DNA from: Microlunatus sagamiharensis
GTDB lineage: Bacteria > Actinomycetota > Actinomycetes > Propionibacteriales > Propionibacteriaceae
NCBI RefSeq assembly: GCF_900105785.1
Contig: NZ_LT629799.1
Span: forward strand, 1,860,001 to 1,924,000
Direction of reading: 5' to 3'
DNA length: 64,000 nucleotides
A program made the translations under genes and the position numbers. The notes under the pieces are model-generated. The model was not told the DNA's origin. It saw only the letters and a list, made by a program, of their open reading frames with translations, and searched no databases. This document shows positions 15,852-24,577 of this stretch, piece after piece (position 1 is the first letter of the stretch; every line of letters begins with the position of its first letter).

Positions 15852-17201
15852 ATGCCCGACGTCGACCTCCTCGTGGCCGGCGGCACCGTCGTCAGCCCCA
15901 CCGGGCGCCGACCGGCGAACGTCGCCGTGCGCGACGGCCGGGTCGTCGCGGTGGGCCAGGAGCGCCCCTCGGCGAGCGAGGTCGTGGACGCGTCCGGGCT
16001 GCTCGTCCTCCCCGGTGGCGTCGACACCCACGTGCACCTCATGGACCCCGGTGCCCCCGACCGGGAGGACTTCCCCTCCGGCAGCGCGGCCGCCGCGGCG
16101 TCCGGCGTGACGACGGTCCTCGAGCACACGCACGGCCGTCCCGTCCGCACGCCCACCGACCTCCGCGTCAAGGTCGGGCACCTCCAGGGCCGCTCGCACG
16201 TCGACTTCGGCCTGGCCGCGCACGCGTGGCCGGGCGACACCGACGCCGTCGCCGGGCTGTGGGCCGCCGGCGTGGCCTTCTTCAAGGTCTTCACCTGCAC
16301 CACCCACGGCGTGCCCGGCCACGACGCCCACGCGCTGCGCGCCCACCTGCGCGCGAGCGCGCTCGTCGACGCGGTCAGCCTGCTGCACTGCGAGGACGAG
16401 GCGCTGACCGAGGGCGCGGAGTCCGTGCTCCGCGCCGAGGGCCGCGACGACCCGGGGCTGCTGACCGAGTGGCGCAGCCTCGACGCCGAGCTCGTGGCCG
16501 TCGCCGTCGCCTCGCTGCTCGTGCGCCGCACGGGTGCGCGTGCGACCGCGGCCCACGTGAGCAACGCCGAGTCCGCCGGCTACATCGCCGCCGAGCGGGC
16601 GCGCGGGGCCCGGCTGGCCGCCGAGGGCTGCCCGCAGTACTTCCTGCTCCGCGAGGAGGAGGTGCTGGGCCACGGCGCGCTGCGCAAGTTCACGCCGCCG
16701 GCGCGCTCGCGCACCGACGAGGACGAGGCCGAGCTGTGGCGCCTGCTGCGCGACGGCACCCTCACCCACATGTCCAGCGACCACGCGCCCTCGACGCTGG
16801 AGCAGAAGGCCGACGGCGACATCTGGTCGGTGCACTTCGGCCTGCCGGGCCTGGACAGCACGATGGCCGTCCTGCTCGACGCCGCCGCCCGCGGCCACCT
16901 GGCGTACGAGGACGTGGCCCGCGTCTACAGCGAGGCGCCCGCCCGGCAGTACGGGCTGTGGCCGCGCAAGGGCCGCCTGGCGCCCGGCTCCGACGCCGAC
17001 CTCGTGCTCGTCGACCCGCACGCCCGTCGCACGCTGCGCAACGCCGACGTGCTGTCCAAGGCGCGCTGGACGCCCTTCGACGGGCGCGAGGTGACCGGGC
17101 GGGTGCTGCGGACCTACGTCCGCGGCGCCCTGGTCGCCGCCGACGGCGCCCCCGTCGGGGAGCGCCGCGGCACCTTCCTGCCCGGCGCCGGCGCGCGCTG
17201 A
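15852..17201 (+). CDS. Dihydropyrimidinase/hydantoinase-like cyclic amidohydrolase
   Basis: 449 residues. The HVH pair (60-62), the lysine that would be carboxylated (about K145 in FFKVF), HCEDE, AAHVSNAES and Asp310 in SSDHAPS form the binuclear metal site of cyclic amidohydrolases (dihydropyrimidinase, allantoinase, hydantoinase, dihydroorotase). It would open a cyclic amide, imide or ureide ring. I cannot choose between these activities. Same strand as the upstream genes with a 60-bp gap and a GGAG ahead of ATG 15852, so it is likely part of the same operon. Confidence 0.85.
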   Translation: MPDVDLLVAGGTVVSPTGRRPANVAVRDGRVVAVGQERPSASEVVDASGLLVLPGGVDTHVHLMDPGAPDREDFPSGSAAAAASGVTTVLEHTHGRPVRTPTDLRVKVGHLQGRSHVDFGLAAHAWPGDTDAVAGLWAAGVAFFKVFTCTTHGVPGHDAHALRAHLRASALVDAVSLLHCEDEALTEGAESVLRAEGRDDPGLLTEWRSLDAELVAVAVASLLVRRTGARATAAHVSNAESAGYIAAERARGARLAAEGCPQYFLLREEEVLGHGALRKFTPPARSRTDEDEAELWRLLRDGTLTHMSSDHAPSTLEQKADGDIWSVHFGLPGLDSTMAVLLDAAARGHLAYEDVARVYSEAPARQYGLWPRKGRLAPGSDADLVLVDPHARRTLRNADVLSKARWTPFDGREVTGRVLRTYVRGALVAADGAPVGERRGTFLPGAGAR

Positions 17202-17244
17202 GCACGCCCCCGAGCACCCGAGAACGCCTGAGAGAAGGAGAGCC

Positions 17245-18981
17245 ATGTACGAGCCGAGGTCCGAGGTCCGCGACGGGATGCGGGTCGACTGGGACGTGAC
17301 GATCCCGGCCGACGACGGCACGCCGCTGGCCGCCGACGTCTACCGCCCCGACGACGACGAGCCGCACCCGGTGCTCCTCGCCATGTGCCCCTACCCCAAG
17401 GGGGTGGCGTTCCAGGAGGCGTACGCCAACCAGTGGCAGGCGCTGGCGAACGAGCACCCCGAGGCCGTGGAGGGCTCCACGAACGCCTACCAGTCGTGGG
17501 AGTACCCCGACCCCGAGCAGTGGGTCCCCCACGGCTACGTCCTCGTGCGCGTCGACAGCCGCGGCACCGGCGGCACGCCCGGCGAGATCGACTTCTTCTC
17601 CCCGCGCGAGACGAAGGACCTCTACGACGCCATCGAGTGGGCCGGCGTGCAGCCGTGGAGCAACGGCAAGGTCGGCCTCAGCGGCATCTCCTACCTGGCG
17701 ACGAACCAGTGGCAGGCCGCCGCGCTGAACCCGCCGCACCTCGCGGCGATCGCGCCCTGGGAGGGCGCCGCGGACTACTACCGCGAGTACACGCACTCCG
17801 GCGGGATGATCTCGGAGTTCATGCCGAACTGGATGAAGGCGCAGGTCATCCCCTTCCAGCACGGCAACCCCGACGGGCTGGTCAACCGCAACACCGGCCG
17901 CCGCGTGACCGGCGACACCGAGGTCCCCGCCGACGAGCGCGAGCGCCTGCGCATCGACCCCGGCGCGACCTTCCTCGCCCACCCGACGGCCGACGCCTTC
18001 TACGCCGAGCGCACCGCCGTGCTCGAGGACATCACCGTGCCGCTGCTGTCCTCGGGCAACTGGGGCGGCGTCGCGCTGCACCTGCGCGGCAACACCGAGG
18101 GCTTCGTGCGCGCGTCGTCGGAGCAGAAGTGGCTCGAGGTGCACGGCTACGAGCACTGGACGGAGTTCTACACCCTCTACGGCCGCGAGCTGCAGCGCCG
18201 CTTCTTCGACCACTTCCTCAAGGGCGAGGACAACGGCTTCGAGGACCAGCCGCGCGTCCAGCTGCAGGTCCGCCACCCCGACCACTTCGAGCTGCGCCAC
18301 GAGGACGAGTGGCCGCTCGCCCGGACGGCGTGGACGCCCTACTACCTCGACCTCGCCGGCTCCGGCCTCGGCACGGACGCGCCCGCGCAGGCGGCCTCGG
18401 CCGCCTACGACCCCCGCGAGTCGCGGCTGCAGCTGCGCACGGCCCCGTTCGCGGAGGCGACCGAGATCACCGGCCCGGTCGCGCTCAAGCTGTTCGTCAG
18501 CTCGGAGACGACCGAGGCCGACCTCTTCGTGACGCTGAGCCTCTTCCGCCCCGACGGCACCGAGGTGCTGTGGTCCTCGGCGATGGAGCCCAAGGCGCCG
18601 CTCACGCAGGGCTGGCTGCGGACGACGCTGCGGCGGACGGACCCCGGGCGGAGCCTGCCCCACCGCCCCTGGCACACCTACGACACGCCCGAGCCGCTGA
18701 CGCCGGGCGAGGTGCACGAGGTCGACGTCGAGGTCTGGCCGACCTGCATCGTGATCCCGGAGGGCTACGTCCTCGGGCTCACCGTCGAGGGCACCGACTA
18801 CGACCACGGGCTGCCGCCCAAGCTCCACTACGGGCGGCCGCAGACCGGCAGCGGGCCGTACTGGCACGAGTACCCGGGCGACCGCGATCGGCCCGAGCTC
18901 GACGGCACGGTGACGCTGCACTCCGAGCCGGGTCGCGAGCCGTACCTGCTGCTGCCGGTGGTGCCGCCGAAGCAGGGCTGA
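17245..18981 (+). CDS. CocE/NonD family serine hydrolase
   Basis: 578 residues, typical for the family. An alpha/beta-hydrolase core has nucleophile Ser146 in GLSGISYLA and later a catalytic-His region in HGYEHW; the C-terminal 220 residues form the galactose-binding-like X-Pro peptidase C-terminal domain (about residue 350 onward). Members hydrolyse esters and amides such as cocaine, beta-lactam side chains or X-Pro peptides. No signal peptide, so cytoplasmic. AAGGAG precedes ATG 17245. Last gene of the catabolic run; it may release the ring substrate from an ester or amide conjugate. Confidence 0.85.
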   Translation: MYEPRSEVRDGMRVDWDVTIPADDGTPLAADVYRPDDDEPHPVLLAMCPYPKGVAFQEAYANQWQALANEHPEAVEGSTNAYQSWEYPDPEQWVPHGYVLVRVDSRGTGGTPGEIDFFSPRETKDLYDAIEWAGVQPWSNGKVGLSGISYLATNQWQAAALNPPHLAAIAPWEGAADYYREYTHSGGMISEFMPNWMKAQVIPFQHGNPDGLVNRNTGRRVTGDTEVPADERERLRIDPGATFLAHPTADAFYAERTAVLEDITVPLLSSGNWGGVALHLRGNTEGFVRASSEQKWLEVHGYEHWTEFYTLYGRELQRRFFDHFLKGEDNGFEDQPRVQLQVRHPDHFELRHEDEWPLARTAWTPYYLDLAGSGLGTDAPAQAASAAYDPRESRLQLRTAPFAEATEITGPVALKLFVSSETTEADLFVTLSLFRPDGTEVLWSSAMEPKAPLTQGWLRTTLRRTDPGRSLPHRPWHTYDTPEPLTPGEVHEVDVEVWPTCIVIPEGYVLGLTVEGTDYDHGLPPKLHYGRPQTGSGPYWHEYPGDRDRPELDGTVTLHSEPGREPYLLLPVVPPKQG

Positions 18982-18993
18982 GCGCCGGGGGTC

Positions 18994-19428
18994 CTACCGG
19001 GTGACCTGCAGGACGACCGCGTGCGCGACGGCGGCGACCAGCGCGACGAGCGCGGCCGCCGTCCGGACGCGGTCGGCCCGGACCAGGGCCGTCAGCCGGG
19101 CCGGTCCAGGCCCCTCGCGGCCCAGCCGGCCGTGCAGCGGGGCGGCACGCAGGGCGGTCACGAGCACCGCGGCCGCGCTGGCGGCCCCGGCGACCCAGAC
19201 GGCCGCCGAGCCTGGTGCGGTGAGGAGCGCGCCGAGGCAGGCCACCGCGAGGAACCCGTACACGAGTCCGACGAGCGGGACGATCCGCCGCGAGTGGAGG
19301 GCGTGGGCACGGGCGAAGCGCTCGGGGGCGACCTCGACGAGCGCCGGGTAGGCCAGCAGCGTCACGGTCAGCTGGAAGCCCGCGTGCAGCGCGGCCGCCG
19401 TGACGAGCAGGACCGGCCAGGGACCCAC
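18994..19428 (-). CDS. Four-helix membrane protein, unknown function
   Basis: 144 residues with four hydrophobic segments near 5-27, 49-70, 75-92 and 122-142. The pattern (LTVTLLAYPALVEVAPERFA, then AHALHSRRIVPLVG) resembles DUF1772-like membrane proteins, but I do not recognise it securely. It is convergent with the CocE/NonD gene (12-bp gap) and directly downstream of the LacI-type regulator on the same strand (1-bp gap), so it may be co-transcribed with it. Confidence 0.6.
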   Translation of the reverse strand: MGPWPVLLVTAAALHAGFQLTVTLLAYPALVEVAPERFARAHALHSRRIVPLVGLVYGFLAVACLGALLTAPGSAAVWVAGAASAAAVLVTALRAAPLHGRLGREGPGPARLTALVRADRVRTAAALVALVAAVAHAVVLQVTR

Positions 19429-19429
19429 G

Positions 19430-20428
19430 TCAGGACCGCCCCGGCGGCGGGCCGGTGCTGGCCCGGACGACGAGGCTGGGCTCGACCAGGTCCTCCCGCG
19501 CGGGCCGGTCCGGCTCCTCGACCCGCTCGACCGCGCGCCGTACGGCCAGGCCGGCCAGCACGTCCCCGTCCTGCCGGACCGTCGTCAGCCGCGTCCACCG
19601 TGACCGGGCGAGGCGGCTGTCGTCGTAGCCGACCACGCTCACGTCCTCGGGCCAGCGGCGCCCGGCCTGCTGCAGGACGGCCAGCACGCCGGCGGCGGAC
19701 TGGTCGTTGAACACCGACAGCCCGGTCGGCAGGTCAGGACGGGCCAGCAGCCGCTCGGCCGCCGCCGCGCCGTCGTCCTCGGTCAGCCCGCCGCGCTCGA
19801 CGTCGGCGGGCACCCCGGCCGCGGCGACCGCGGCCGCAAAGCCCTGGCGCCGTTCGTCGGCCCCGGCGGTGGCACCGCCGTCGACGTGGACGACCCGGGT
19901 GTGGCCCAGGTCGAGCAGGTGGCGGGCCGCGAGCGCCGCGCCGGCGGCGTCGTCGGTGCGGACCACGTCGAGGCCGGCCGCCGTCGTCGCCCGTGCGAGC
20001 ACGACGACGGGCACCGAGCCGGCGAGCTCGGCCAGCTCGGGCTCGGGTCGCTCCCCGCCGATCAGCAGCAGGGCGTCGCAGCGCAGGGAGAGCAGGTCGG
20101 CGGCCGCCTCGGCCTCGTCGCGCCCGGCCGTCGTGCCGCTCAGCGCGAGCTCCTGCCCGTGCGCGGCCGCCGAGCGGTAGAGGCGGGCGATCAAGTCGGC
20201 GTGGAACTCGTGGCCCAGCGCGAAGACCACCCCCAGGACCTGCGTCCGGCGCCGGCTCAGCAGCCGGGCGCGGCGGTCGGGCCGGTAGCCGAGCTCGTCG
20301 GCCGCGGCCCGCACCCGGACGCGCGTCTCCGTGCTCGCGCCCGGCACGTCGCGGAACACGATGGAGACCAGGGCGCGCGAGACGCCGGCGCGCTCGGCGA
20401 CGTCGCTCATGGTCGGCCGGCCGGGCAT
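19430..20428 (-). CDS. LacI family transcriptional regulator
   Basis: 332 residues. The N-terminal HTH reads PTMSDVAERAGVSRALVSIV followed by the hinge helix region RPDRRARLLS; the remainder is a periplasmic-binding-like sugar domain ending SVVGYDDSRLARSRWTRLTTV. It likely senses a sugar, cyclitol or derivative and represses the divergent dehydrogenase/isomerase pair. I start at ATG 20428 with AGGG 8 nt upstream; GTG 20437 is possible. An imperfect CTAG-type operator lies in the shared intergenic region. Confidence 0.85.
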   Translation of the reverse strand: MPGRPTMSDVAERAGVSRALVSIVFRDVPGASTETRVRVRAAADELGYRPDRRARLLSRRRTQVLGVVFALGHEFHADLIARLYRSAAAHGQELALSGTTAGRDEAEAAADLLSLRCDALLLIGGERPEPELAELAGSVPVVVLARATTAAGLDVVRTDDAAGAALAARHLLDLGHTRVVHVDGGATAGADERRQGFAAAVAAAGVPADVERGGLTEDDGAAAAERLLARPDLPTGLSVFNDQSAAGVLAVLQQAGRRWPEDVSVVGYDDSRLARSRWTRLTTVRQDGDVLAGLAVRRAVERVEEPDRPAREDLVEPSLVVRASTGPPPGRS

Positions 20429-20468
20429 GCCGCTCACCCTAGGGCGGCGCGGTTCCGAACCCTTGGAC

Positions 20469-20498
20469 TTGACCGGAACCTACCTCCCGGAGTAGAAC
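20469..20498 (+). promoter_or_regulatory. Promoter of the Gfo/Idh operon
   Basis: TTGACC (20469-20474) and TAGAAC (20493-20498) with an 18-bp spacer. RNA would begin near 20505, inside the LacI-type operator, and 30 nt before ATG 20535. An 11-bp palindrome GGTTCCGAACC lies just upstream at 20451-20461 and could be a second site. Confidence 0.5.
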
Positions 20499-20512
20499 TA
20501 GCGCGCTCTAGT
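20497..20512. promoter_or_regulatory. LacI-type operator
   Basis: ACTAGCGCGCTCTAGT is an imperfect palindrome, one base from the CTAGAGCGCTCTAG form that actinobacterial LacI regulators favour. It overlaps the -10 box and start site of the divergent operon, a classic repression position. Confidence 0.6.
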
Positions 20513-20534
20513 CCACTCGTCGAGGAGTCCTGCG

Positions 20535-21563
20535 ATGCCGCTGCCCACACCCCTCCGCCTCGGCCTGGTCGGCACCGGCCGCATCGGCACGGCGCACGCC
20601 CGCGTCATCGCCGAGCAGGTGCCCGGCGCCGTCCTCGCGGCGGTCGCCGACGCCCGGCCCGGTGCGGCCGCACCGCTCGCCGACGCGTACGACGCCGTCG
20701 CCTTCGACGTCCCCCAGGCGCTGATCGACAGCCCCGACGTCGACGCCGTGGTGATCACTGCGAGCTCGACCGCGCACTCCGACCTGATCACCGCCGTCGC
20801 CGGGGCCGGCAAGCCCGTCTTCTGCGAGAAGCCCGCCTCGATGACGCTGGCCGAGATGGACCGCGCCCTCGCCGCGGTCGAGGCGGCGGGCACGACCCTG
20901 CAGGTCGGCTTCAACCGCCGCTTCGACGCCGGCTTCGTCGCCGCGCACGCCGCCGTCGTCGCGGGCGATCTCGGGCAGGTGCAGCTGATGCGCAGCCTGA
21001 CGCGCGACCCCGGCCTCGCGAACCCCGCCGCCGTCCCGCCGTGGACGGTCTTCACCCAGACGCTGATCCACGACTTCGACGCCCTGCTCTGGCTCAACCC
21101 CGGCGCCAGCCCGGTGGAGGTGTACGCGACCGCCGACGCCCTGGTCGCCCCGGACTTCAAGGACGCGGGCCTGCTCGACACCGCGGTCGTCGTAATCACC
21201 TTCGACGACGGCGCGCGGGCCGTGGCGGAGGCGAGCTTCAGCGCCGCGTACGGCTACGACGTCCGTGCCGAGGTCTTCGGCTCGGCCGGCATGGTCACGG
21301 TCGGCGACGGGGCCCGGTCGAGCGCGCGGTTCTCCACGAGCCGGGGCGCCCACCACGACACCGCCCGCGGCGACGTCGAGCTGATGGGCGAGGCGTACGC
21401 GGGCGAGCTCCGTGAGTTCGTCGCCGCGGTCCGCGAGGACCGCGAGCCCGCCGTGACCGGCCGCGACGCCCGACGCGCCCTCGCCGTGGCGCTGGCCTGC
21501 GTGGAGTCCGTCCAGGCGCACGCGCCCGTCGCCGTCACCGAGGCCCGGGCGGTGACGCGGTGA
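20535..21563 (+). CDS. Gfo/Idh/MocA family oxidoreductase (inositol dehydrogenase-like)
   Basis: 342 residues. The Rossmann motif GLVGTGRIGTAHA binds NAD(P); VFCEKPAS carries the conserved EKP lysine; the C-terminal substrate domain includes QTLIHDFDAL with the catalytic Asp/His pair. Such enzymes oxidise a sugar or cyclitol hydroxyl group, for example myo-inositol to the 2-keto form. GAGGAG precedes ATG 20535. It is translationally coupled to the next gene through a 4-bp overlap and is probably controlled by the divergent LacI protein. Confidence 0.86.
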   Translation: MPLPTPLRLGLVGTGRIGTAHARVIAEQVPGAVLAAVADARPGAAAPLADAYDAVAFDVPQALIDSPDVDAVVITASSTAHSDLITAVAGAGKPVFCEKPASMTLAEMDRALAAVEAAGTTLQVGFNRRFDAGFVAAHAAVVAGDLGQVQLMRSLTRDPGLANPAAVPPWTVFTQTLIHDFDALLWLNPGASPVEVYATADALVAPDFKDAGLLDTAVVVITFDDGARAVAEASFSAAYGYDVRAEVFGSAGMVTVGDGARSSARFSTSRGAHHDTARGDVELMGEAYAGELREFVAAVREDREPAVTGRDARRALAVALACVESVQAHAPVAVTEARAVTR

Positions 21564-22354
21564 GCACGCCCTTCACCCTGACCGTCTGCGCCGAGATGGT
21601 CTTCACCGAGCTGCCCCTGGTCGAGCGCGTCGAGCGCATCCACGCGCTCGGCTTCGGCGTCGAGATCTGGGACTGGACGGTGAAGGACCTCGACGCGCTC
21701 GCCGCCCTCGCCGCCGACGGCGTGCGCTTCTCCTCGATGACCGGCTACGTCCAGGGGACCCTCACCGACCGCGACGGGGCCGACGCGCTGCTGCGGACGG
21801 CCGCCGAGTCCGTCCCCGTGGCCAAGCGCCTCGGCATCCCCCGGCTCAACCTGCACGGCACCGGCCTCGGCGAGGGCGGTCTGCCCGTGCAGCCGGTCGA
21901 GACGGTCACCGGGCCGATGTGGGTGGCGGCCGTCCACACGCTGCGCCGGGTCGCCGCGCTCGGCGAGGAGCACGACGTCGTCTTCTGCCTCGAGAACCTC
22001 AACACCGCGGTCGACCACCCCGGGGTCCCCTTCGCACGGGCCGAGGACACGCTCGCCCTCGTCGAAGCGGTCGGCAGCCCGCACCTGCGGATGATGCTCG
22101 ACCTCTACCACGCCCAGATCGGGGAGGGGAACCTCGTCGAGCTCTGCCGCCGGGCTGGCGACGCCATCGGCGAGATCCAGGTCGCCGACGTCCCGGGCCG
22201 CTGCGAGCCGGGCACCGGCGAGATCAGCTACCCCGCGGTCGCGCGGGCCCTGGCGGCGATGGGCTACGACGGTGTCGTGGGCCTCGAGGCGTACGCGGCC
22301 GACGGCGACAGCGAGCGTGCGCTCGAGCGGTTCCGGGAGGCCTTCACCCTCTGA
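21560..22354 (+). CDS. Hydroxypyruvate isomerase-like TIM-barrel protein
   Basis: 264 residues of the xylose-isomerase-like barrel. FGVEIWDW, LNLHGTGLG, FCLENLNTAVDHPG, MMLDLYHAQIGEG, QVADVPGRCEPGTGEISY and VGLEAYA match the Hyi/OtnI pattern, with metal ligands Glu, Asp and His in these strands. Hyi interconverts hydroxypyruvate and tartronate semialdehyde; here, paired with a Gfo/Idh dehydrogenase, it may isomerise a keto-sugar. GTG 21560 overlaps the upstream stop (GTGA). Confidence 0.82.
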   Translation: MSTPFTLTVCAEMVFTELPLVERVERIHALGFGVEIWDWTVKDLDALAALAADGVRFSSMTGYVQGTLTDRDGADALLRTAAESVPVAKRLGIPRLNLHGTGLGEGGLPVQPVETVTGPMWVAAVHTLRRVAALGEEHDVVFCLENLNTAVDHPGVPFARAEDTLALVEAVGSPHLRMMLDLYHAQIGEGNLVELCRRAGDAIGEIQVADVPGRCEPGTGEISYPAVARALAAMGYDGVVGLEAYAADGDSERALERFREAFTL

Positions 22355-22393
22355 CGCGGCCGGGCAGCCCGCCCGGCGCGGGCGCCCAGGAGC

Positions 22394-22445
22394 GGAGCAC
22401 CCCCGCTGCGGTGCAGGGCGGAGCACCCCGGCTGCGGTGCAGGGC
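22394..22445. repeat. Two tandem 26-bp units
   Basis: Positions 22394-22419 and 22420-22445 differ at one base. Each unit has a GCACC...GGTGC inverted pair, so each can fold into a small hairpin. They lie just after the isomerase gene and may act in termination. The remaining bases of the gap at 22355-22628 show nothing I can support. Confidence 0.75.
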
Positions 22446-22628
22446 GTATCGGCCGACCGTGCCGCGGGTGGGACCGGCCCCGAGGAGCCGGGCGAGGAGC
22501 TCCTCGGCCGCCCACGGCACGTGATCGCGCGACTCCCTGCCCAGCGCCCGGTCGCCGGGCTCCTCGACGGGCGATCACCGTGGACACAGCGCGGACGGCG
22601 GCGCAGGCCGTCCCCGACGATGGTCGCC

Positions 22629-23132
22629 ATGACCCGGACCGACCTGCCCGAGACCTGGGACGAGCGCGCGACCCTGCTGGCGATGCTCCGCTACACCCGC
22701 GACACCGCGGCGGAGAAGTGCCGCGGTCTCGACGCGGCCGGGGCGTCCGCCGCCCCGCTGCCCGGCTCGCCCCTGATGAGCATCGGCGGCGTGGTCAACC
22801 ACCTGCGCTGGGTCGAGCACTCCTGGGTCGACAACCGCTTCGCCGGCGGGCCCGACCTCGCGCCGTGGACCGACGAGTCGCCCGACCAGGAGTTCGTCGA
22901 CGGCGCGACGACGCCGCTCGAGGAGGTGCTCGCCGGCTGGGCCGAGCAGGCTCGCCGCACCGACGCCCTGGTCGCCGCCCACGACCTGGGCGACCTCTCC
23001 GTCGAGCCGCTGCGCACGGGCGAGCGCCCGACCCTGCGCTGGGTGCTGCTGCACCTGGTCGAGGAGAACGCCCGTCACAACGGCCACCTCGACCTGCTGC
23101 GCGAGCTCCACGACGGGGTCACCGGCGACTGA
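22629..23132 (+). CDS. DinB-like (DUF664) four-helix protein
   Basis: 167 residues. LPGSPLMSIGGVVNHLRWVE near the middle and LLHLVEENARHNGHLDLLRE near the end supply the three-histidine metal site of the DinB/YfiT superfamily (DUF664 branch). Some members are thiol-dependent S-transferases using mycothiol or bacillithiol; the substrate here is unknown. I prefer ATG 22629 (MTRTDLPETW) to ATG 22620 because the family usually begins close to this motif; neither has a clear Shine-Dalgarno. Confidence 0.8.
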   Translation: MTRTDLPETWDERATLLAMLRYTRDTAAEKCRGLDAAGASAAPLPGSPLMSIGGVVNHLRWVEHSWVDNRFAGGPDLAPWTDESPDQEFVDGATTPLEEVLAGWAEQARRTDALVAAHDLGDLSVEPLRTGERPTLRWVLLHLVEENARHNGHLDLLRELHDGVTGD

Positions 23133-23266
23133 ACCTGCACGCCCGCGCGGGCGCGGCTCCGGGAGCCTGCCCGCTCGCTGGGTAAGTTCGTCGCAGGCGC
23201 CGACCGCGGCGCCGGCTGGGACGACGCGGGTCCGACAGCACGAAGGGCGGGGGTGCGCACCAGGCG

Positions 23267-24577
23267 ATGTCGAAGGTCCTGCTGCTGAGCAGCCCGATCT
23301 TCGGGCACGTGTCGCCGGTGCTCTCCCTGGGCCGCGGGCTGGCCGAGCGCGGCCACCGGGTCACCCTGCTGACGGGCAGCAAGTACGCGGCGTCGGCCGC
23401 CGGCGCGGGCCTGGACTTCCTGCCCCTCCCGGCGGGCGCCGACTACGACGACGCCGACCTCGAGCCCTGGCTCCCCCGCCGTCACCACCGCACCCGCATC
23501 GCCGCCGGCCGCTACGACATCACCGGCATGTTCGTCCGCCCGCTCGGGGCGCAGCACGAGGCCCTGGCCGCCGCGATGGCGAGCACCCCGTACGACGCGG
23601 TGGTCGCCGACACCGCCTTCCTCGGCGTGCTCCCGCTCCTGACGACGCCGGGACCGCGCCCGCCCGTCCTCGGCGTCTCCGTCACCCCGCTCGCGCTGAC
23701 CAGCCCGGACTGCGCCCCCTTCGGCTCCGGCCTGGCCCCGGGCCGCAGCGCCTTCGCCCGGATGCGCAACCGGCAGATCTACTGGGCGCTGCGCCACGGG
23801 CCGCTGCGCCCGCTTCAGGTCGCGCTCGACGCTCAGCTCGAGGCGCTCGGACGCGGGCCGTCACCGGTCGGCTACTTCGACGTCGCCGGTCTCTTCGACC
23901 GCACCTTCCACCTGTCGGTGCCCGGGCTGGAGTACCCGCGCCGCGACCTGCCGGGGTCCATCGTGTTCACCGGGCCGCTGCCGGTCCACCGCCCGGACCT
24001 GCCGGGCCCCGCCTGGACGCCGCCCCCGGGTGACGCGCCGCTGGTCCACGTGACGCAGGGGACGTTCGCGAACACCGACCCGGGCCACCTGCTCGTCCCC
24101 GCGCTGCGCGCCCTGGCCGACGAGCCCGTCCGCGTCGTCGCCACGACCGGCGGGCGCCCCGTCGAGGAGGTGCGCGCGCTGCTGGGCGGGACGGTGCCGG
24201 CCAACGCCCAGCTCAGCGAGCTCGTCCCCTACGCCGACCTGCTCCCCCGGACCGCGGTGATGGTGACCAACGGCGGCTGGGGCGGGGTGCAGCACGCCCT
24301 GACCCACGGCGTCCCCGTCGTCGTCGCCGGGGCCAGCGAGGAGAAGCCGGAGGTCGCCGCGCGCGTGGCCTGGTCCGGCGCCGGCCTCGACCTGCGCACC
24401 GGACGCCCCTCGGAGCGCCGGGTCCGCACCGCCGTGCGCACCGCGCTGAGGCGCCCGCGCTACCGCGAGGCCGCCGCCCGCCTGCGGGCCGAGCTGGACG
24501 CCATGCCGGACCCGGTCGACGTCGTCGCGGCGACCGTGGCGGAAGGTGCCCGTGTCCCGGCCGTCCGCCATCGCTGA
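23267..24577 (+). CDS. UGT-type glycosyltransferase (GT1)
   Basis: 436 residues, GT-B fold. The N-terminal half begins VLLLSSPIFGHVSPVLSLGR, with the acceptor-side histidine of this family; the C-terminal half has HVTQGTFANTD and the donor-binding stretch VPYADLLPRTAVMVTNGGWG followed by GVQHALTHGVPVV. It would transfer a sugar from a nucleotide donor to a lipid, polyketide or other small molecule. A TAAGTT (23183-23188) upstream may be the -10. It overlaps the exporter gene, suggesting that the product is exported. Confidence 0.85.
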   Translation: MSKVLLLSSPIFGHVSPVLSLGRGLAERGHRVTLLTGSKYAASAAGAGLDFLPLPAGADYDDADLEPWLPRRHHRTRIAAGRYDITGMFVRPLGAQHEALAAAMASTPYDAVVADTAFLGVLPLLTTPGPRPPVLGVSVTPLALTSPDCAPFGSGLAPGRSAFARMRNRQIYWALRHGPLRPLQVALDAQLEALGRGPSPVGYFDVAGLFDRTFHLSVPGLEYPRRDLPGSIVFTGPLPVHRPDLPGPAWTPPPGDAPLVHVTQGTFANTDPGHLLVPALRALADEPVRVVATTGGRPVEEVRALLGGTVPANAQLSELVPYADLLPRTAVMVTNGGWGGVQHALTHGVPVVVAGASEEKPEVAARVAWSGAGLDLRTGRPSERRVRTAVRTALRRPRYREAAARLRAELDAMPDPVDVVAATVAEGARVPAVRHR

